From contig OV884059.1 of the NCBI GenBank assembly GCA_930367215.1, forward strand, positions 241,675,803-241,739,802: a stretch of 64,000 nucleotides of DNA, written 5' to 3'. The position numbers and the translations under genes are program-made. The notes beneath the pieces were generated by a model that saw only the letters and a program-made list of their open reading frames with translations, had not been told where the DNA came from and did not search any database. Shown here piece by piece: positions 1 through 11,125 of this stretch (positions are counted from its first letter, which is position 1; every line of letters begins with the position of its first letter). Origin of the DNA: Pollenia angustigena. Its lineage: Eukaryota > Arthropoda > Insecta > Diptera > Polleniidae.

Positions 1-15
1 ATATTAATGTACATA

Positions 16-247
16 TGAGCCGTTTATTTTGAAAGTGGCATACGTCACTTTTTCAAAAAAATCGAGTTAATTATAAATAATAATAATAATAAATACTGAG
101 AAAAATATCATTATCATGATGTATCAAATACAAGTGAATCTTCTCGAAAGTTAGCATCCATATTTTTAAACGTGTTAAAACGCAAACCCTTGAATATCTC
201 GACTTAAAAACAAAATGACTTATGCCACTTTCAAAATAAACTGCTCA
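16..247. mobile_element. Palindromic MITE, TA target site
   Basis: The ends are long inverted repeats: TGAGCCGTTTATTTTGAAAG on the left and its near-perfect reverse complement ending TGCTCA on the right, with similarity running about 30 bp inward. A TA dinucleotide flanks both sides (14-15 and 248-249), as expected of a Tc1/mariner-type non-autonomous element. There is no coding capacity. The family is not recognised. Confidence 0.6.
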
Positions 248-249
248 TA

Positions 250-967
250 TATAGGTATCGCTTCTTTATTACAACGTACTCATATCTCAAAAAATTTAAG
301 TTACATAAGAAAAGTGCTCCCTCATACCTGTTCTATATGTAAAAAAATCGTTATATACTTATCTCAAACTGAACTAAACTTATAGCAAAATAAAGAAGCT
401 ATATGAGCTACATATTGATTAATAGTTTTATGCTTTGATGTCATAACATTACTTCTGCGATTGGAACAATAATGCCCGGAAACACTAAACAGTTACTCAC
501 TGGTAACACTAGTTGGTGGTGCTGACAGATATTTCATAGCTAAAATACCTTGTATGTTGTTAAATGGACTTGCTTTTCAATATATAAATACATTAAAGCA
601 TAATGGCTTATTTTCATAAACAATAATTCCTTTTTCAGAATCTTTCATTATTTTCTTGCACGTCAATGTGAAGAATTACATAAGTTCTGTTTTCATATAT
701 AAAATCTTTAATTTGTTCTCCACTTTTTTCCGATATTGCCTGCATGTTTACCAGGAACACACAACAGAATTTTGGATAAAAGTTTTAGTGGATTTTTTTC
801 ATGGTTTTGTAACATATTATACATAGTATAAAAAAGTTCGGCCTTCGGCAAAAATCGGCCAAATTAATGCCGAACACCGATCACTGGCCGATTTTTGACC
901 GATACCGATTGAGCCGATTAATAGGTCCGACACTAACGTAATTACATACGTAAAAATTTCTTTCGAT
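250..967. other. Non-coding stretch with a small GC-richer patch
   Basis: No gene is visible. The sequence is A+T-rich except at about 835-935, where the words GGCCGAT, TTCGGC and CCGAT recur in both orientations. That patch may be a decayed transposon end, but no matching partner was found. Confidence 0.4.
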
Positions 968-1590
968 GTTATAGGCAGCGTTGCCATTTTGGTGCCTTTC
1001 GGGTATTTTTTGTTGCTTTTTTGCTCATGCAATACCCGAAATTTTGTTAAACACCCGTTTTTGAAAAGCGGGTATTTATAGTGCTTTTAACAATTTCTCA
1101 CAGTGCTTTTTAGTGCCTTTTACAATATTTATTTTTTTTTGTACCATTTTTTAAAACTTCGATTATATTGAGTATGATTAAGATGAGATTTGCTATTTGG
1201 GGTACAATTTTGGGAAGGCCTGTAAAGATTTTAAGGTTTCAAATGATAAAAAAACTGATAAAAGAAAGTTGCATTCGTTTTACCAAAAACTTTATTTACG
1301 AGGTTAGAGCTAGGCTTCCTAGCAATTTGGAAATTTTACAAAACGTTTACTTTTTTGCGTTGACAACATATTTTGTTTATTAAAATTTGGGATGTCATTA
1401 AGTTTTATAAGGAATGGTCGGTCACTGCAAATTTTCGGTAATTGCAACAGGACAGATTTTTTCTAACTACGAAAATCTAGCTCGCACTTTATTACTGTTT
1501 TACGACCAATTCAAACCCAGCTGATGATGATCCAAATGATTTGGTTGATATAATTTTTATTGAAGATAATCTATGTATATATAAATCGGC

Positions 1591-1977
1591 TAAAGGCAGA
1601 ATTAGGCTTTACTTTCCGTTCTGTTACGAATCAGCTGATTTGTTTTTGTTTTTAAAAAACCTATGAAATTGATTAGTTTTTCTGTTCTGTTTCGGATCAG
1701 TTGTTTAAATCAAAAAATTGTTAAGAATTTGTAAGTGACAGCAAAATAAATAATAAAAAAACCATATTTTTATTGAAATAAACTGTTTTTTGATTTTAAG
1801 AATTCATAAAATTTAATTTCTTCAAATTCTATTGAAATAAACAACGAACGGTGCAAAACTAAAAAATTTGTCATAAATGGCTGATAAGTTACTACAGAAA
1901 AAGTAACTACCACAATTTCGTAACAGAACGGCACGGAACAGAACAGAAACAGAAAGTAAAGACTAACTGAGCCTTTA
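1591..1977. mobile_element. MITE nested in Helitron copy 1
   Basis: This 387-bp segment is absent from the equivalent position of Helitron copy 2. Its ends are inverted: TAAAGGCAGAATTAG and, read inward from the right, TAAAGGCTCAGTTAG, both followed by CTTTACTTTC-type sequence. The target may be a 3-bp TWA site, but the two sides read TAA and TTA, so the duplication is uncertain. CTAACTGAGCCTTTA recurs at 10620-10634, and GAATCAGCTGATTT also recurs near 10590, which marks a second decayed copy there. Confidence 0.6.
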
Positions 1978-2555
1978 GGCAAAACAGTTAAGAACACTTT
2001 CTCCTCCGTATGTCAACCGTTTTGAACAAAATATACATCATTTAAGAGGTAGAAGTGCACAATGTATATTTTATTAAAATCTGTTCAATAATTTCAGAGT
2101 TATAAGCGTTCGAAATTGTAACTAACAAAAATGCAAAATAAATAAATAAAAATTTATTTTCAATTATCAAATAATAAAAAATTAGGGTGATCGATTATTC
2201 GACATTTTTCAGAAACCGGTTTTCGAATATTTCGACTATAAAAATCAAACCAGGCAAAACAGTTAAGAACGCTTTCTTCCTTTGTTTGTCAACCGAACCT
2301 CTATGGGGAGATAAAAGGGGAAATATGGGAAACTAAATTTCTTTTTTTTTTACTTTTCTGTGCTTCATTTGATAATTGTTAAATTTTCTGTAATATAGAA
2401 CTTAGAAACATAATATTATAGGTGTAGATCCTGAGTGAGTGATAACCTATAAGATAAAAAATGCTGGTATTTTTTGTTTTTCATCTGGAACTTTTTGAAA
2501 ATTCGTTAACATTCGACCTATAAAGATAAAATTATAAATTAAACTGGGTGAATAA

Positions 2556-3038
2556 CCCAGCAAAAACTTTGCTTACAAAATAAGCAGAAAAATAATGAGA
2601 ATTTGACGAGCCGTCTACTTACTTTTCTTCTAGAAAAAGTACTTATTTTTGTTCGAGATGTCCCAAAAGTAATCCTTTATAATTTAGCCTATTATAATCT
2701 AAAAAAAAATATGTTTTTTGATACTTAAAATTTTTAAAAAAATATATAGTTACACAAAGTCAATAAAGTAAAAAATTTTTTTTTTTTTTTAATTTTAATT
2801 TTTATTTTTTTTTTTTTAATTATTTTATTTTTATTTTTTCTTATTCTATTTTACTTTATTTTATTTTGACATTTTTATTGTCATAATGAAAATATAAATT
2901 TTTCTGTATATTTAAGAGATAATAATAAACATATTATTTAATATATAACTAATAATCCAAAAAGTGGCGAATAAAGCTACAAAGTAATGAATTCTTGAAG
3001 TCATTAAAAGTAGGATTGTAAGTAAAGTTTTTGCTGGG
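2556..3038. mobile_element. CCCAGC-ended insertion nested in Helitron copy 1
   Basis: The segment starts CCCAGCAAAAACTTTGCTTA and ends with the near inverse (AAGTAAAGTTTTTGCTGGG). Helitron copy 2 lacks it, and the comparison shows only AA duplicated at the junctions (2554-2555 and 3039-3040). A block near 2738-2769 matches the reverse complement of 9081-9112 for more than 30 bases, so related sequence lies in the SINE-like repeat there. The superfamily is not recognised. Confidence 0.6.
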
Positions 3039-3338
3039 AAGAACATGTTAGGGGAGCTTTTTGGTACTTTTCGTTGTACATCTGATACTTTGATTAATTT
3101 TCGTTAATATTAGACATAGAAACATAAAATTAAACGTGCAACGTCCTGAGTGGATGACAATATATATAATCGAGACTTTTTGATACTTTTTTGTTTTTCA
3201 ATTGGTATTTTTTATACGGAACTTACAAAATTAAATTAACTCACGTAGAAGATAATATATGAACCGGAGGTTGGTCCCTCGCCAAATCGATCCTCTTTGA
3301 ACGAAAAAATAAATGCTCGAAACAAATAAATTCATGTA

Positions 3339-3908
3339 TCGTCATCTTAAAGGCCTAATAACCTATCTGCAAAAATTTCAAAATTTAGTTTTTTATGGAT
3401 TTTTATTCTCTATATCATAACGCATATGTGTGCAAAATTTTGAACACGTTATATTACAAATGACAAAGTTTTTGTACCTAGAGGACCGTTACGCACAAAA
3501 AAAGAGAAAAATAAGTCATAAAAAATCACGATAAAAGTTTAATTTTGTTGCATAGTGTAATTTAAACAAACATTAAGTCCTTGTTTTTGCTTAAACCAGT
3601 GAAAGAAACTACTACTGTAATTATTTAATGTTTATAATATTCATGTGTATAAAGAAATTTTTATTTATTCATACTAATTAGTACTGCAGATAGGTTATTT
3701 GGTTTCAGATTTTTACAATTCCAAAAAACATAAGCTGTGATTAGAAAAGCAAAATTTTCCCAACCGATATATATTACTGGTTTCATTTTAATCAAAATGT
3801 GTAATTTTCGTTTCAATATCGTTAATAGTTCCAATTTTATTACGTTTTTTCCCTCTCCTGTAAATTTTTGAAAACTGCAGATAGGTTATTTCGTCTTTTA
3901 GGTGACGA
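3339..3908. mobile_element. MITE nested in Helitron copy 1, TA target site
   Basis: The terminal inverted repeats are about 33 bp: TCGTCATCTTAAAGGCCTAA on the left, and on the right the inverse of TCGTCACCTAAAAGACGAAA. Both continue into AATAACCTATCTGCA. TA flanks both ends (3337-3338 and 3909-3910), and Helitron copy 2 lacks the segment. A third internal copy of the AGATAGGTTATT word lies near 3687. There is no coding. Confidence 0.65.
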
Positions 3909-4255
3909 TATACTTTGATGAATTATGTTTTCTTCATATTTACAAAAAAAAGTTATGGTCGAATTTTGACCATAAGGCGAACACTAGTAATAATAAATTT
4001 AAAAATGTTTATATACAAATGTAAATATATTTATTATTTAATCTTAAAAGAAAATGGTCCCCATCAACGCCATCGCCTTTTTTTAAATTTTGGAGGTATA
4101 TAATATTCGGCAACGAGTTTTGTGTTAAATTAAATTTAAAAAATGGCTAAGTGCTTTTTTACGCTTTTTTGTTGTTCAAAATAGTGCTTTTTAGTGCTTT
4201 TTTTAAATTTTAAAGTGCTTTTTGCTCTCAAAAAGTTGGCATCACTGGTTATAGG

Positions 4256-5867
4256 TTTATTTGTAAAGTCTAGTGTTTCCAGAAGTAGAGGAAAATCCCT
4301 ACATGTAGGTATTTTTGATACTAAAATAGAAGCGTAGGGAAAATTGGACAGTTATTTTATAATCTCCAAAATGTAAGGATTTTTCGACATATTGTATTTT
4401 TTATGAAATAAATGCAGAAAAACGTTTTTTTAGTGAAATTATCTTTTTCAAATGCGAAAAATATCCCGTGTAAAATTTTGAAATGCGTATAAGCCCCGTT
4501 TTTGCAAAGAACAATGTGGCGCTTCATGTAGTAGGTCACTTAGTTCCGCTTTTAAAGAAGAGCAAATTGGGAAGAACACAGTGCACAATAATTATACAAA
4601 CGAGTTAGCATAGGAAGCAAAATCTAAATTAATACTAAAACTACAAAAATATGAATTTTCCGTCCCCGTAGACGAGCACAACACAATGTGTGTTCTTGTT
4701 AAATTTTTTGATGAAAAAAAGCTTTGTCAATGCTTTAACATACGAATAAAAAAAAATTTTTATAACCAATGATTTTTTTTATTTCAATAGCAATAATGCG
4801 TAGGGATTTTTGTAGGGGAAATTCTCAACGGGTAGGGAAAAATCGGATTTTTTTTAGCATGTGTACGTATTTTTTCGAAAAAACTACTGGCATCACTGGA
4901 ACACAAGAAAACAAAAAATCCCACCGAATATTTGCTTTCAGTGTTGGAGTTCGGCAAAATAATTTTTTCGGTTGAAGTTCGGCGATCAATAAAAGTTTCG
5001 CCTTACACCGAACTTTGTAAAAATATTTTCGTAAGTGTTCATTGGCACATTTTTATCTCAATAAATAAAACAGTTTTTTAATGATACATATTTTCTTTTT
5101 TTTTAAAACAGATAAATAGTCGTACAAATTAATAAAAAATAACGTATCAAAGCTTCATCGTTAGGGAAAAAACATAACTCAAGATACAAATATGTACATA
5201 TTATGTAATACCATACATTTGTTAATTTGATTTTTATTAAACAAATACTTAAGCCACAAAAGTTAAAATCATTTTTATTCAATAAAAAAAAGTTTGGTCT
5301 CGGGTTAGACTTTGGTCTGAAAAAATGCATTTGGTGGAACTATTCGGTGAACCCGAAAAATTATATTTAAAAAAACTAGTTTTGCACGACGAAGTATACT
5401 AAAAAATACTTAAATAAAAACTAAACCCTATTTGGTGAAAATGCACTTTCAGAACGACCTAGCGTAGGTAAAGATGAAACGATACCACTTGGGTATCGAT
5501 ACTTGTACTCAATACTGTATCGGAAGTAAAGTATCGATACCTATTCTTTATCGAAAAAAAGCACCGCTACTTACTTGTATTGGCCAACACCTTAATATAG
5601 TTAGATCCATTGAAAGCCAGAGTAAATTAAAAGGTACATGGCTCTATACTCGTTTATATGAAATAACAGTTATTTTAAAATTTTGAAACAAAAAAAAGCA
5701 TATAGAAGTAAATGTAATTTTAATGATCATTCTGTTTTCAGAATTTTGATTATACTCTCACAGTCTAAGGTGTCTGAAAGAAATACATATATATTTTTAA
5801 AAATATAAAAAAACAACTCTTATTTTAATATTTTTAAATATTTTAACCTTGGACGGTTGGACTATTT
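4256..5867. other. Non-coding, decayed repeats
   Basis: No credible gene is seen. The stretch holds GTAGGGA words at 4300-4340 and 4797-4845, a CGAACTT-rich patch at 4940-5010, and a short palindromic TATCGATA region at 5480-5550. A block near 5660-5720 (AATAACAGTTAT followed by GAAACAAAAAAA...ATAGAAGTAAATGT) resembles 55830-55880 near the end of the foldback element, so a fragment of that family probably lies here. Confidence 0.4.
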
Positions 5868-6690
5868 GGATAACTATCTTGCCGCGATGTGGTGGCTTAA
5901 GTGTCGAATGTAGTGTCTGTCTTGAAACTTGCTTTCGATCAGCCTAGTCTGAAGCAAGATTGAAGTCAATAACTTTAAGGCCAGCACGACCAAGATAATT
6001 AAGTTTAAGTTAAGTAAGTTAAGTTAAAGATGGACGTAGCAGTACCGAGGACCTTGGTGTTGAAAAAAGCTGGATGTGAACAGCTCCCCTCTGATGGCTA
6101 TGGCAAGGTCAACTGTTATTTTAGGCTAAACCACACAAGGCGTAACTGTGCGAGATGGTCCATTTGTGGATGAGTACTATTCTAAAACAAAAACGGATGA
6201 GAGTATGTGAGCTAGTGTGGAGGTCAACTCAGTAATCGAGTTTGCAAACAAGATGGACCCCTGTCTTTTACTGGGGCCTCATAGAAGCTCGGTAACCTTG
6301 GGCTCTGAGAATGCGACGGAAATAACTATAATTTCGGCTAACGTCAGAGCAAGATGGTTGAAACATAGACTTTCTACGTCACAAGTCAAAACCCATTGTT
6401 TGGCAGGATGTGACCAAACAGGTTATATCCAATAAATGAAGGAAGGACAAAAACCCGAGAGGGGCGGTATAGTTTCCTTTGCCTTTCCGGAATAGATTGC
6501 TAAGAAAAACTTTTCGTTGCACGATGCGCGTGATAGGATTCCGCCGAAGAAGAACCGAAAGAACGTTGCTAAATTTGAAAGAATCCACGTTTAATCGGTG
6601 CCATCCTGGGGCATCCATAGGGTTGCCAGACGGCCTGGAATGTCCTAGATTGTCCAGTTTTTTCCACCTTAAATGCAATTTATCCTGTTA
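5868..6690 (+). pseudogene. 5' fragment of a LOA-type LINE
   Basis: The first about 150 bp match the start of the intact LINE at 21612 (TGGATAACTATCTTGCCGCG, then GTGGTGGCTTAA and AAGGCCAGCACGAC). Further on, 6300-6340 (GGGCTCTGAGAATGCGACGG, AATAACTATAATTTCGGCT) and 6545-6590 (GAACCGAAAGAACGTTGC) match the ORF1 region around 21870-21910 and 22130-22180. It is therefore the 5' UTR plus the start of ORF1, riddled with stops and indels, with the rest missing. No function is expected. Confidence 0.7.
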
Positions 6691-6835
6691 AAAAACTTTA
6701 TTTAATTTTGAAAATCGGTAATTTATGATCATTTGCATCATCTCTAAAAATCTCATATCTCTGGGAAGTACCGTTACGAAATAAGAGCAAAACCAATTTC
6801 AAACGAAACCCTAGACTTGAAGCAAAAAAAATTAA

Positions 6836-7225
6836 AAACAAGTAAGAAAGTATAGTCGGTCAAGCCCGACCATATGATACCCTACACCACAGTGTATGTG
6901 TCCATATAAATATGAATTTATCTATGTTTTTAAACTTCATGAAAATCGGGTTGAAAGTTTTTGAGAGGCAGAAATTGCGCCCTACCTCCCCTTGTGGCCC
7001 TATTTTTTAAAAACTGTATAGCTTATGTGTCCATATAGATATGGATCTATCAATGTTTTAAATTTCATTAAAATCGGTTTGAGAGGCAGAAATTGCCCCT
7101 ATCTCCCATCGAGGTCCTATTTTTTAAAAAATGCATACCTTTTGGGTCTATCTATGTTTTAAATTTCATTAAAATCGGTTTGATAGTTTCTGAGAGGAAG
7201 AAATTTCCCCCTATTTTCCCTCGCG
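6836..7225. repeat. Dispersed fly repeat with about 125-bp tandem units
   Basis: It opens with AACAAGTAAGAAAGTATAGT and a short hairpin-like GGTCAAGCCCGACC followed by ATACCCTACACC, a type of dispersed repeat I associate with higher-fly genomes. From 6898 a unit of roughly 125 bp occurs 2.5 times. Its landmarks are TATCTATGTTTT, CATTAAAATCGG, GAGAGGCAGAAATTGC and CCTATTTTTTAAAAA, with the copies diverged. There is no coding. The family name is not recognised. Confidence 0.6.
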
Positions 7226-7536
7226 GTATAAAAACCTACTCCTGTAAAATTTTATTTTCGTTGGCTACATCATATTTGTTATAAGGGCTCGATATGGCCC
7301 AGTTTTTAAAACTGAAATAACGTACAAAATTTATATAAATTTATCTCGTTTGTTAGTCATGCCATCTAACAATACTTTTTGTGCAAGGACTAAAGGTACA
7401 TATTTCTATTAATCTTTACTCACAAGAATCCATTCCTATGACCGAACAGTATAAATAACACTAAATTTTGATGAAAGTTGCAAAATGCTTTAAACATATT
7501 TACTTTTAACTTAAGTAATAGAGTTATTAAATTCTT

Positions 7537-7770
7537 CGGCCATGTTCTGGAAATCTAAGTCGAGTGAAATCAATATCAAACAAACTTTGAAAACGACCCA
7601 GTATTTCAACTTTATTAAATTACTTTGGTTTATATACTTCATACTATAAGTACAGCTTATCTTAATTAGAAGTTATCTTAAAATAAAAAAAACCGGCGGT
7701 AATTTAAACAAAAATTTAACTGAAAATCTCGATTGATTTCAATTTCACTCGATTTCCATGAGCCATGTCA
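7537..7770. repeat. Imperfect inverted repeat, possible MITE
   Basis: GGAAATCTAAGTCGAGTGAA on the left is mirrored by TTTCACTCGATTTCCATGAG on the right, with CATG words just outside each. No clear target duplication was found, so this may be a decayed MITE or chance structure. Confidence 0.35.
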
Positions 7771-7826
7771 TGTTTTTGCACTTTTTTATTTGATTTAAAT
7801 TAATAGCTCTGTTTCTTTACTCTACT

Positions 7827-7848
7827 TTGGGATCCCTCGGGATCCCAA
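7827..7848. repeat. Perfect short palindrome
   Basis: Two 10-bp arms, TTGGGATCCC and its inverse, are separated by a 2-bp TC spacer. Its role is unknown. It lies in otherwise unremarkable A+T-rich DNA. Confidence 0.5.
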
Positions 7849-8354
7849 TTTGCACGAAAAGCGTTCCCGTACTTTTAATTTGTGTAAATGAGAGCGGATT
7901 TGAGAGAATAAAATTCTTCTTCTTCTTGCACGAAACAGCCCAGACTTTTTCTTCGTGCAAATTGTGTAAATTGTCAAACAGCTGAAAAACATAAACAAAA
8001 CAATGAAATGCAAACCAAAAAAATGTTGAACCAAGTTTTGGAAAAAGTGTTCTGGAGTCAAATAATGTACTTAAATATAAAGTTTTATGTTGAAATATTA
8101 GAAAAACATAATGTTAGTTATTGTAAAAGTGTTTGTTTGGTTTATTTTTGGTAAAATTAGTTTATTTCTGCAGACAATATACAATTTTTCAAAAGTGGCA
8201 TAAACTGTAATTGTTTTGTAAAAACTATCAAAACAAAGACTTTTTAATATTTAATTAGGCTTAAGTTCATGAAATTTAATTTTCATTAAATTATTCTTAT
8301 GAAGAAAGGAATTTTACAACATGAAAATTAATTAAAATTGTTATCGATAATCTT

Positions 8355-8440
8355 TCATTCTTGACGTGGCTCGGGCTCGAACCCAGGCCGGCAGGTTACC
8401 ATGACATGTTTCGATCGCAACCACTCGATCTCCTCAGATG
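8355..8440 (-). mobile_element. tRNA-like SINE head candidate
   Basis: Read on the minus strand, the segment contains GGTTCGAGCCC, a good RNA polymerase III B box, downstream of GATCGAGTGGTTGCG, which resembles an A box. The GC content is far above the surroundings. No intact tRNA cloverleaf could be drawn by eye, so a tRNA-derived SINE head or a decayed tRNA copy is the best reading. Confidence 0.35.
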
Positions 8441-8939
8441 GATTTGCCGTCTTACACTCGCAGCCATCGACGACTGCTGACGTCAATAGTCAAACATCAA
8501 TCCTTAAACCAAATTGTATTTTAACATTTGGTAGATCGAAATTTGCTTTCCTGAATGATTATCCATTTTAATTGATTTTACATGTTTTTTCCTTACTTCT
8601 GTTTTTTCGTACTTATGTCCAGAATTTTTCTTGAAGTCCAAGTACATTTTTTGTTTTTTCATTTTGTCTTTCTCTGGATTAAAAACCATAATAGTTCAAC
8701 CTTCTGGAAGGCCTCCGTACTCCTTCTTTTTCCCGCTGGGTAACTACAAAAAAAGCCAACTTTAAGTTAGATTGTATAGACTAACTTAAAGCCAACAACT
8801 AAGCAATGGAAAATTTACATTAACCAAAGTGTATACAAACACTGTATATTTTAAGTAGAGAGAGCCAAGTCGATTAACAAACAAACGTCATTATAGTCAT
8901 TATAGTCAAAAAACATAGTTTTTTAATACAAAAACTACA

Positions 8940-9130
8940 CTGCCCCGGTAGACTAGCTGGTAGCGAGGTTGCGCGATCGAATCCCACCAGAGACAGAAAA
9001 AAAATAAAAAATTAAATAAAGTTAAATAAAATAAGAAAAAATAAAAAAAAAATAATTTAAAAAAAAATAAAAAAAATTTTACTTTATTGACTTTGTGTAA
9101 CTATATATTTTTATAAAGTTTTTGCTGGGT
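8940..9130 (+). mobile_element. SINE-like element with tRNA-like head and A/T-rich body
   Basis: CCCCGGTAGACTAGCTGGTA resembles an A box region and GATCGAATCCCACC resembles a B box. An A-rich tract follows, then a body ending AAAGTTTTTGCTGGG. The body segment 9081-9112 is identical, in reverse complement, to part of the CCCAGC-ended insertion at 2556-3038, so the two repeats share sequence. The tRNA-like head is shortened compared with a real tRNA. Confidence 0.4.
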
Positions 9131-9733
9131 AGCTACAAAAAGTTAACTTTTAAGTTAACTGAAAGTAATGCAGAGTTAGACAATTGACTACTTCCTAGGA
9201 CATCGCAATGTTAAAATAGTTAGTTAATTTCATATAAAAGCAATGCAAGTGTCAACCACCACTACTTGAGAAATAGTTAGCTTTCAGTTAATTTAAAGTT
9301 AACTAAATGTCCGACAGGGGTATATGTGATGTGAGTTTGACGAAAATCAAAACAATTTAGATTTTCACTGCCGCTGCTACTATGATTTGAAGCGAATTTG
9401 ATGCGAATTCAGTTTTCGCAGCGACAACACCTTACGGTAAAAATTTTGTGGTTAAATAAAAAATGAAGGAAACAAATTTTGTACTTGAATTTATTGAAGT
9501 ATACCGTGGTTTGCCTGCTTTATGGCAGGTTAAATCCAAGGAATACAGCAACAGAGATGAGAAAAATTCTCAGTATAAAGTTCTTCTTCAAAAATACAAA
9601 GAAAATATTATCCTGCATATGCCAGAGCAATAGCTATGCAACAATTTTCTATGTCATTCACATTTCTAAAAAAAAAAAAAATTTGTAAACATAAAAATAT
9701 TTTGCGACCAAATTAACCACACGTTCTTACCTG
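9131..9733. other. Non-coding A+T-rich stretch
   Basis: No gene is visible. GTTAACTTTAAGTTAACT-like words recur between 9140 and 9310, probably a decayed repeat. The rest shows nothing recognisable. Confidence 0.35.
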
Positions 9734-9736
9734 TTA

Positions 9737-10268
9737 CTTGAGGGTTACACGATCAAGTTTTGGCTATCAAGTTTTAATACACTCACACTTTTTTACCAAT
9801 ACACTCATACTTTTAAAAATTGATACGAACTTGCCTCTAAAATTCTCTTGCCAGTGAGTGTATCAATTTTCGTTCAAGAAAAAAGCTTATTACAAATCTT
9901 TTGAAGTTGTTTTTGTTTTTTTTTCACAAATATTTTGCCGGCAAAAGCTGAAGTTCTTTTTTTTACAAATTGTTGCGGGAATTTTAAAATTTTAACTAAA
10001 AACCTAAAAAAATAGTGAAATATGTTTATTAATAAAATTAATAAGCAAAATGATAAAGTCCCTTCGAACAGCCTACAGTGCAGAAAAATCAAAAGTGGAA
10101 AATAGCAAGCAAAACATTTTGAGTTGTTTTCTCGGCGACGACATCTTGAAAAAGTAAATTGCTTTCAACTTGCGTGCAGCCTACGTCACAGCTGTCAACT
10201 TTTGCATATTTTGACAATCAGTATATGTAAAAGACTATCAAGAAAATCTTGATCGTGTGGCTGCACTG
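9737..10268. mobile_element. MITE candidate with TTA flanks
   Basis: Subterminal inverted repeats ACACGATCAAG...CTATCAAG on the left are mirrored near 10230-10262 on the right. TTA lies on both sides (9734-9736 and 10269-10271). The outermost bases match poorly, so the exact ends are uncertain. Confidence 0.4.
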
Positions 10269-10271
10269 TTA

Positions 10272-10810
10272 AAAACAGCTTTGAAATGAAATTTGATGGT
10301 TTGAGTTTGATACGTTGCTGTGTTAAGCAAAACCAAATATTACCAATACATACATATTATTTGTCAAATCAGTTTGAACGTGGCCATCGTGCTTTAGAGT
10401 TAATGGCTCGAAATGTCAACTATTTATAAATATGTAAAACATTATGAAACCAAAACAAATTGGTTCGAACTGTCAAAGTCAGCCTTACCGTAAAAAAGTA
10501 AGACCAATCTATTTCTTACAGATTGAGACGTAACATCTTACTGCTAATTGTAATCGCTCTAATTGTTTTACATACAACAAAATGAATCAGCTGATTTTCA
10601 ACGTTACTGTTACTCCCGGCTAACTGAGCCTTTACGTTTCCTTGCTTTTAAAATTTTTTTTTTCACACTCGTAAACCTGCTCTGAGTGGAGAAGCAGCTC
10701 GCGCTTTTTGTCATTATTTCTTAAGGGCAAACATGTCGTTTTTGTTTGTCTGCTTTTGTTGCGTTTTGCGTTGTCACCCCGCATTGGTTAGTGTTTCGGC
10801 GTCGTATAAC
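10272..10810. other. Non-coding, with a fragment of a nested-MITE family
   Basis: No gene is visible. Around 10580-10634, GAATCAGCTGATTTTC and CTAACTGAGCCTTTA match the MITE at 1591-1977, so a decayed relative ends here. The region 10680-10800 is slightly richer in GC and shows no open frame worth calling. Confidence 0.35.
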
Positions 10811-11125
10811 TGTACCGAGTTACAGTTTTTGCGGTATCTGCATTAACTATTGACAATCGTTTTTAACCTCAATTTGAGGTTTTGTCTGGTGGAGAACCAT
10901 TAATAACTCATGTGACTGGTGGAGAACCAATATAACTCAGACGTTTTACTGGTGGAGTACCAAGGAAATAACTCAGACGTTTTACTGTGGAGACAAGATA
11001 TACTCTGGAGCTAATTCTGGAAGCTCTTCGCCTTCCTATACGAAAGTCTAGGTCGATCGAGGACTTGTGGATGAGGCTCCAACAAACCGTGTGATACCCT
11101 GGCAATATAACTCTAGATAGTTAGC
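10811..11125. repeat. Dispersed repeat with CTGGTGGAG units, copy 1
   Basis: It begins TGTACCGAGTTAC. It contains three to four copies of a roughly 32-bp unit built on CTGGTGGAG-ACCAA-ATAACTCAGACGTTT, then ATACTCTGGA and TGTGATACCCTGGCAATATA. The same arrangement recurs in the same orientation at 38155-38487. The family is not recognised, and it may be the leader or gag region of an LTR element. Confidence 0.55.

Larger units (their letters stand above)
1570..3987 (+). mobile_element. Non-autonomous Helitron, copy 1 (three nested MITEs)
   Basis: The 5' end is TCTATGTATATATAAATCGG preceded by A. The 3' end is a hairpin (arms TATGGTC and GACCATA) followed about 10 nt later by CTAG and then T. 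This is the classical Helitron structure with insertion between A and T and no target duplication. A second copy of the same family lies inverted at 18283-19255. Without its three insertions this copy is about 977 bp, against 973 bp for copy 2. No Rep or helicase coding is present. Confidence 0.8.
976..4247. mobile_element. hAT-like non-autonomous element hosting a Helitron
   Basis: The exact 8-bp direct repeat GTTATAGG flanks the interval (968-975 and 4248-4255). The termini are CAGCGTTGCCATTTT and, read inward from the other end, CAGTGATGCCAACTTTT. An 8-bp duplication with CAG-initial ends is the hAT signature. Both subterminal regions carry repeated AGTGCTTTTTAG words. Removing the Helitron at 1570-3987 leaves about 850 bp with no transposase, so the element was probably moved by a transposase supplied from elsewhere. 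Confidence 0.75.

Noticed and set aside
825..940. GGCCGAT-rich patch as a promoter or CpG island
   Set aside because: It consists of a few repeated words in both orientations without an associated gene, so a decayed repeat end is the simpler reading.
4263..4896. A possible second hAT-like element right of 4247, with TAGTGTTTCCAGAAG-like and CAGTGATGCCAGTAG-like ends
   Set aside because: The ends are only loosely alike and the 8-bp flanks (GTAAAGTC and GAACACAA) do not match, so no boundary can be defended.
6379..6691. Overlapping open frames of 99 and 70 codons on both strands
   Set aside because: They fall in the decayed LOA 5' fragment, and neither follows a LINE reading frame for its full length.
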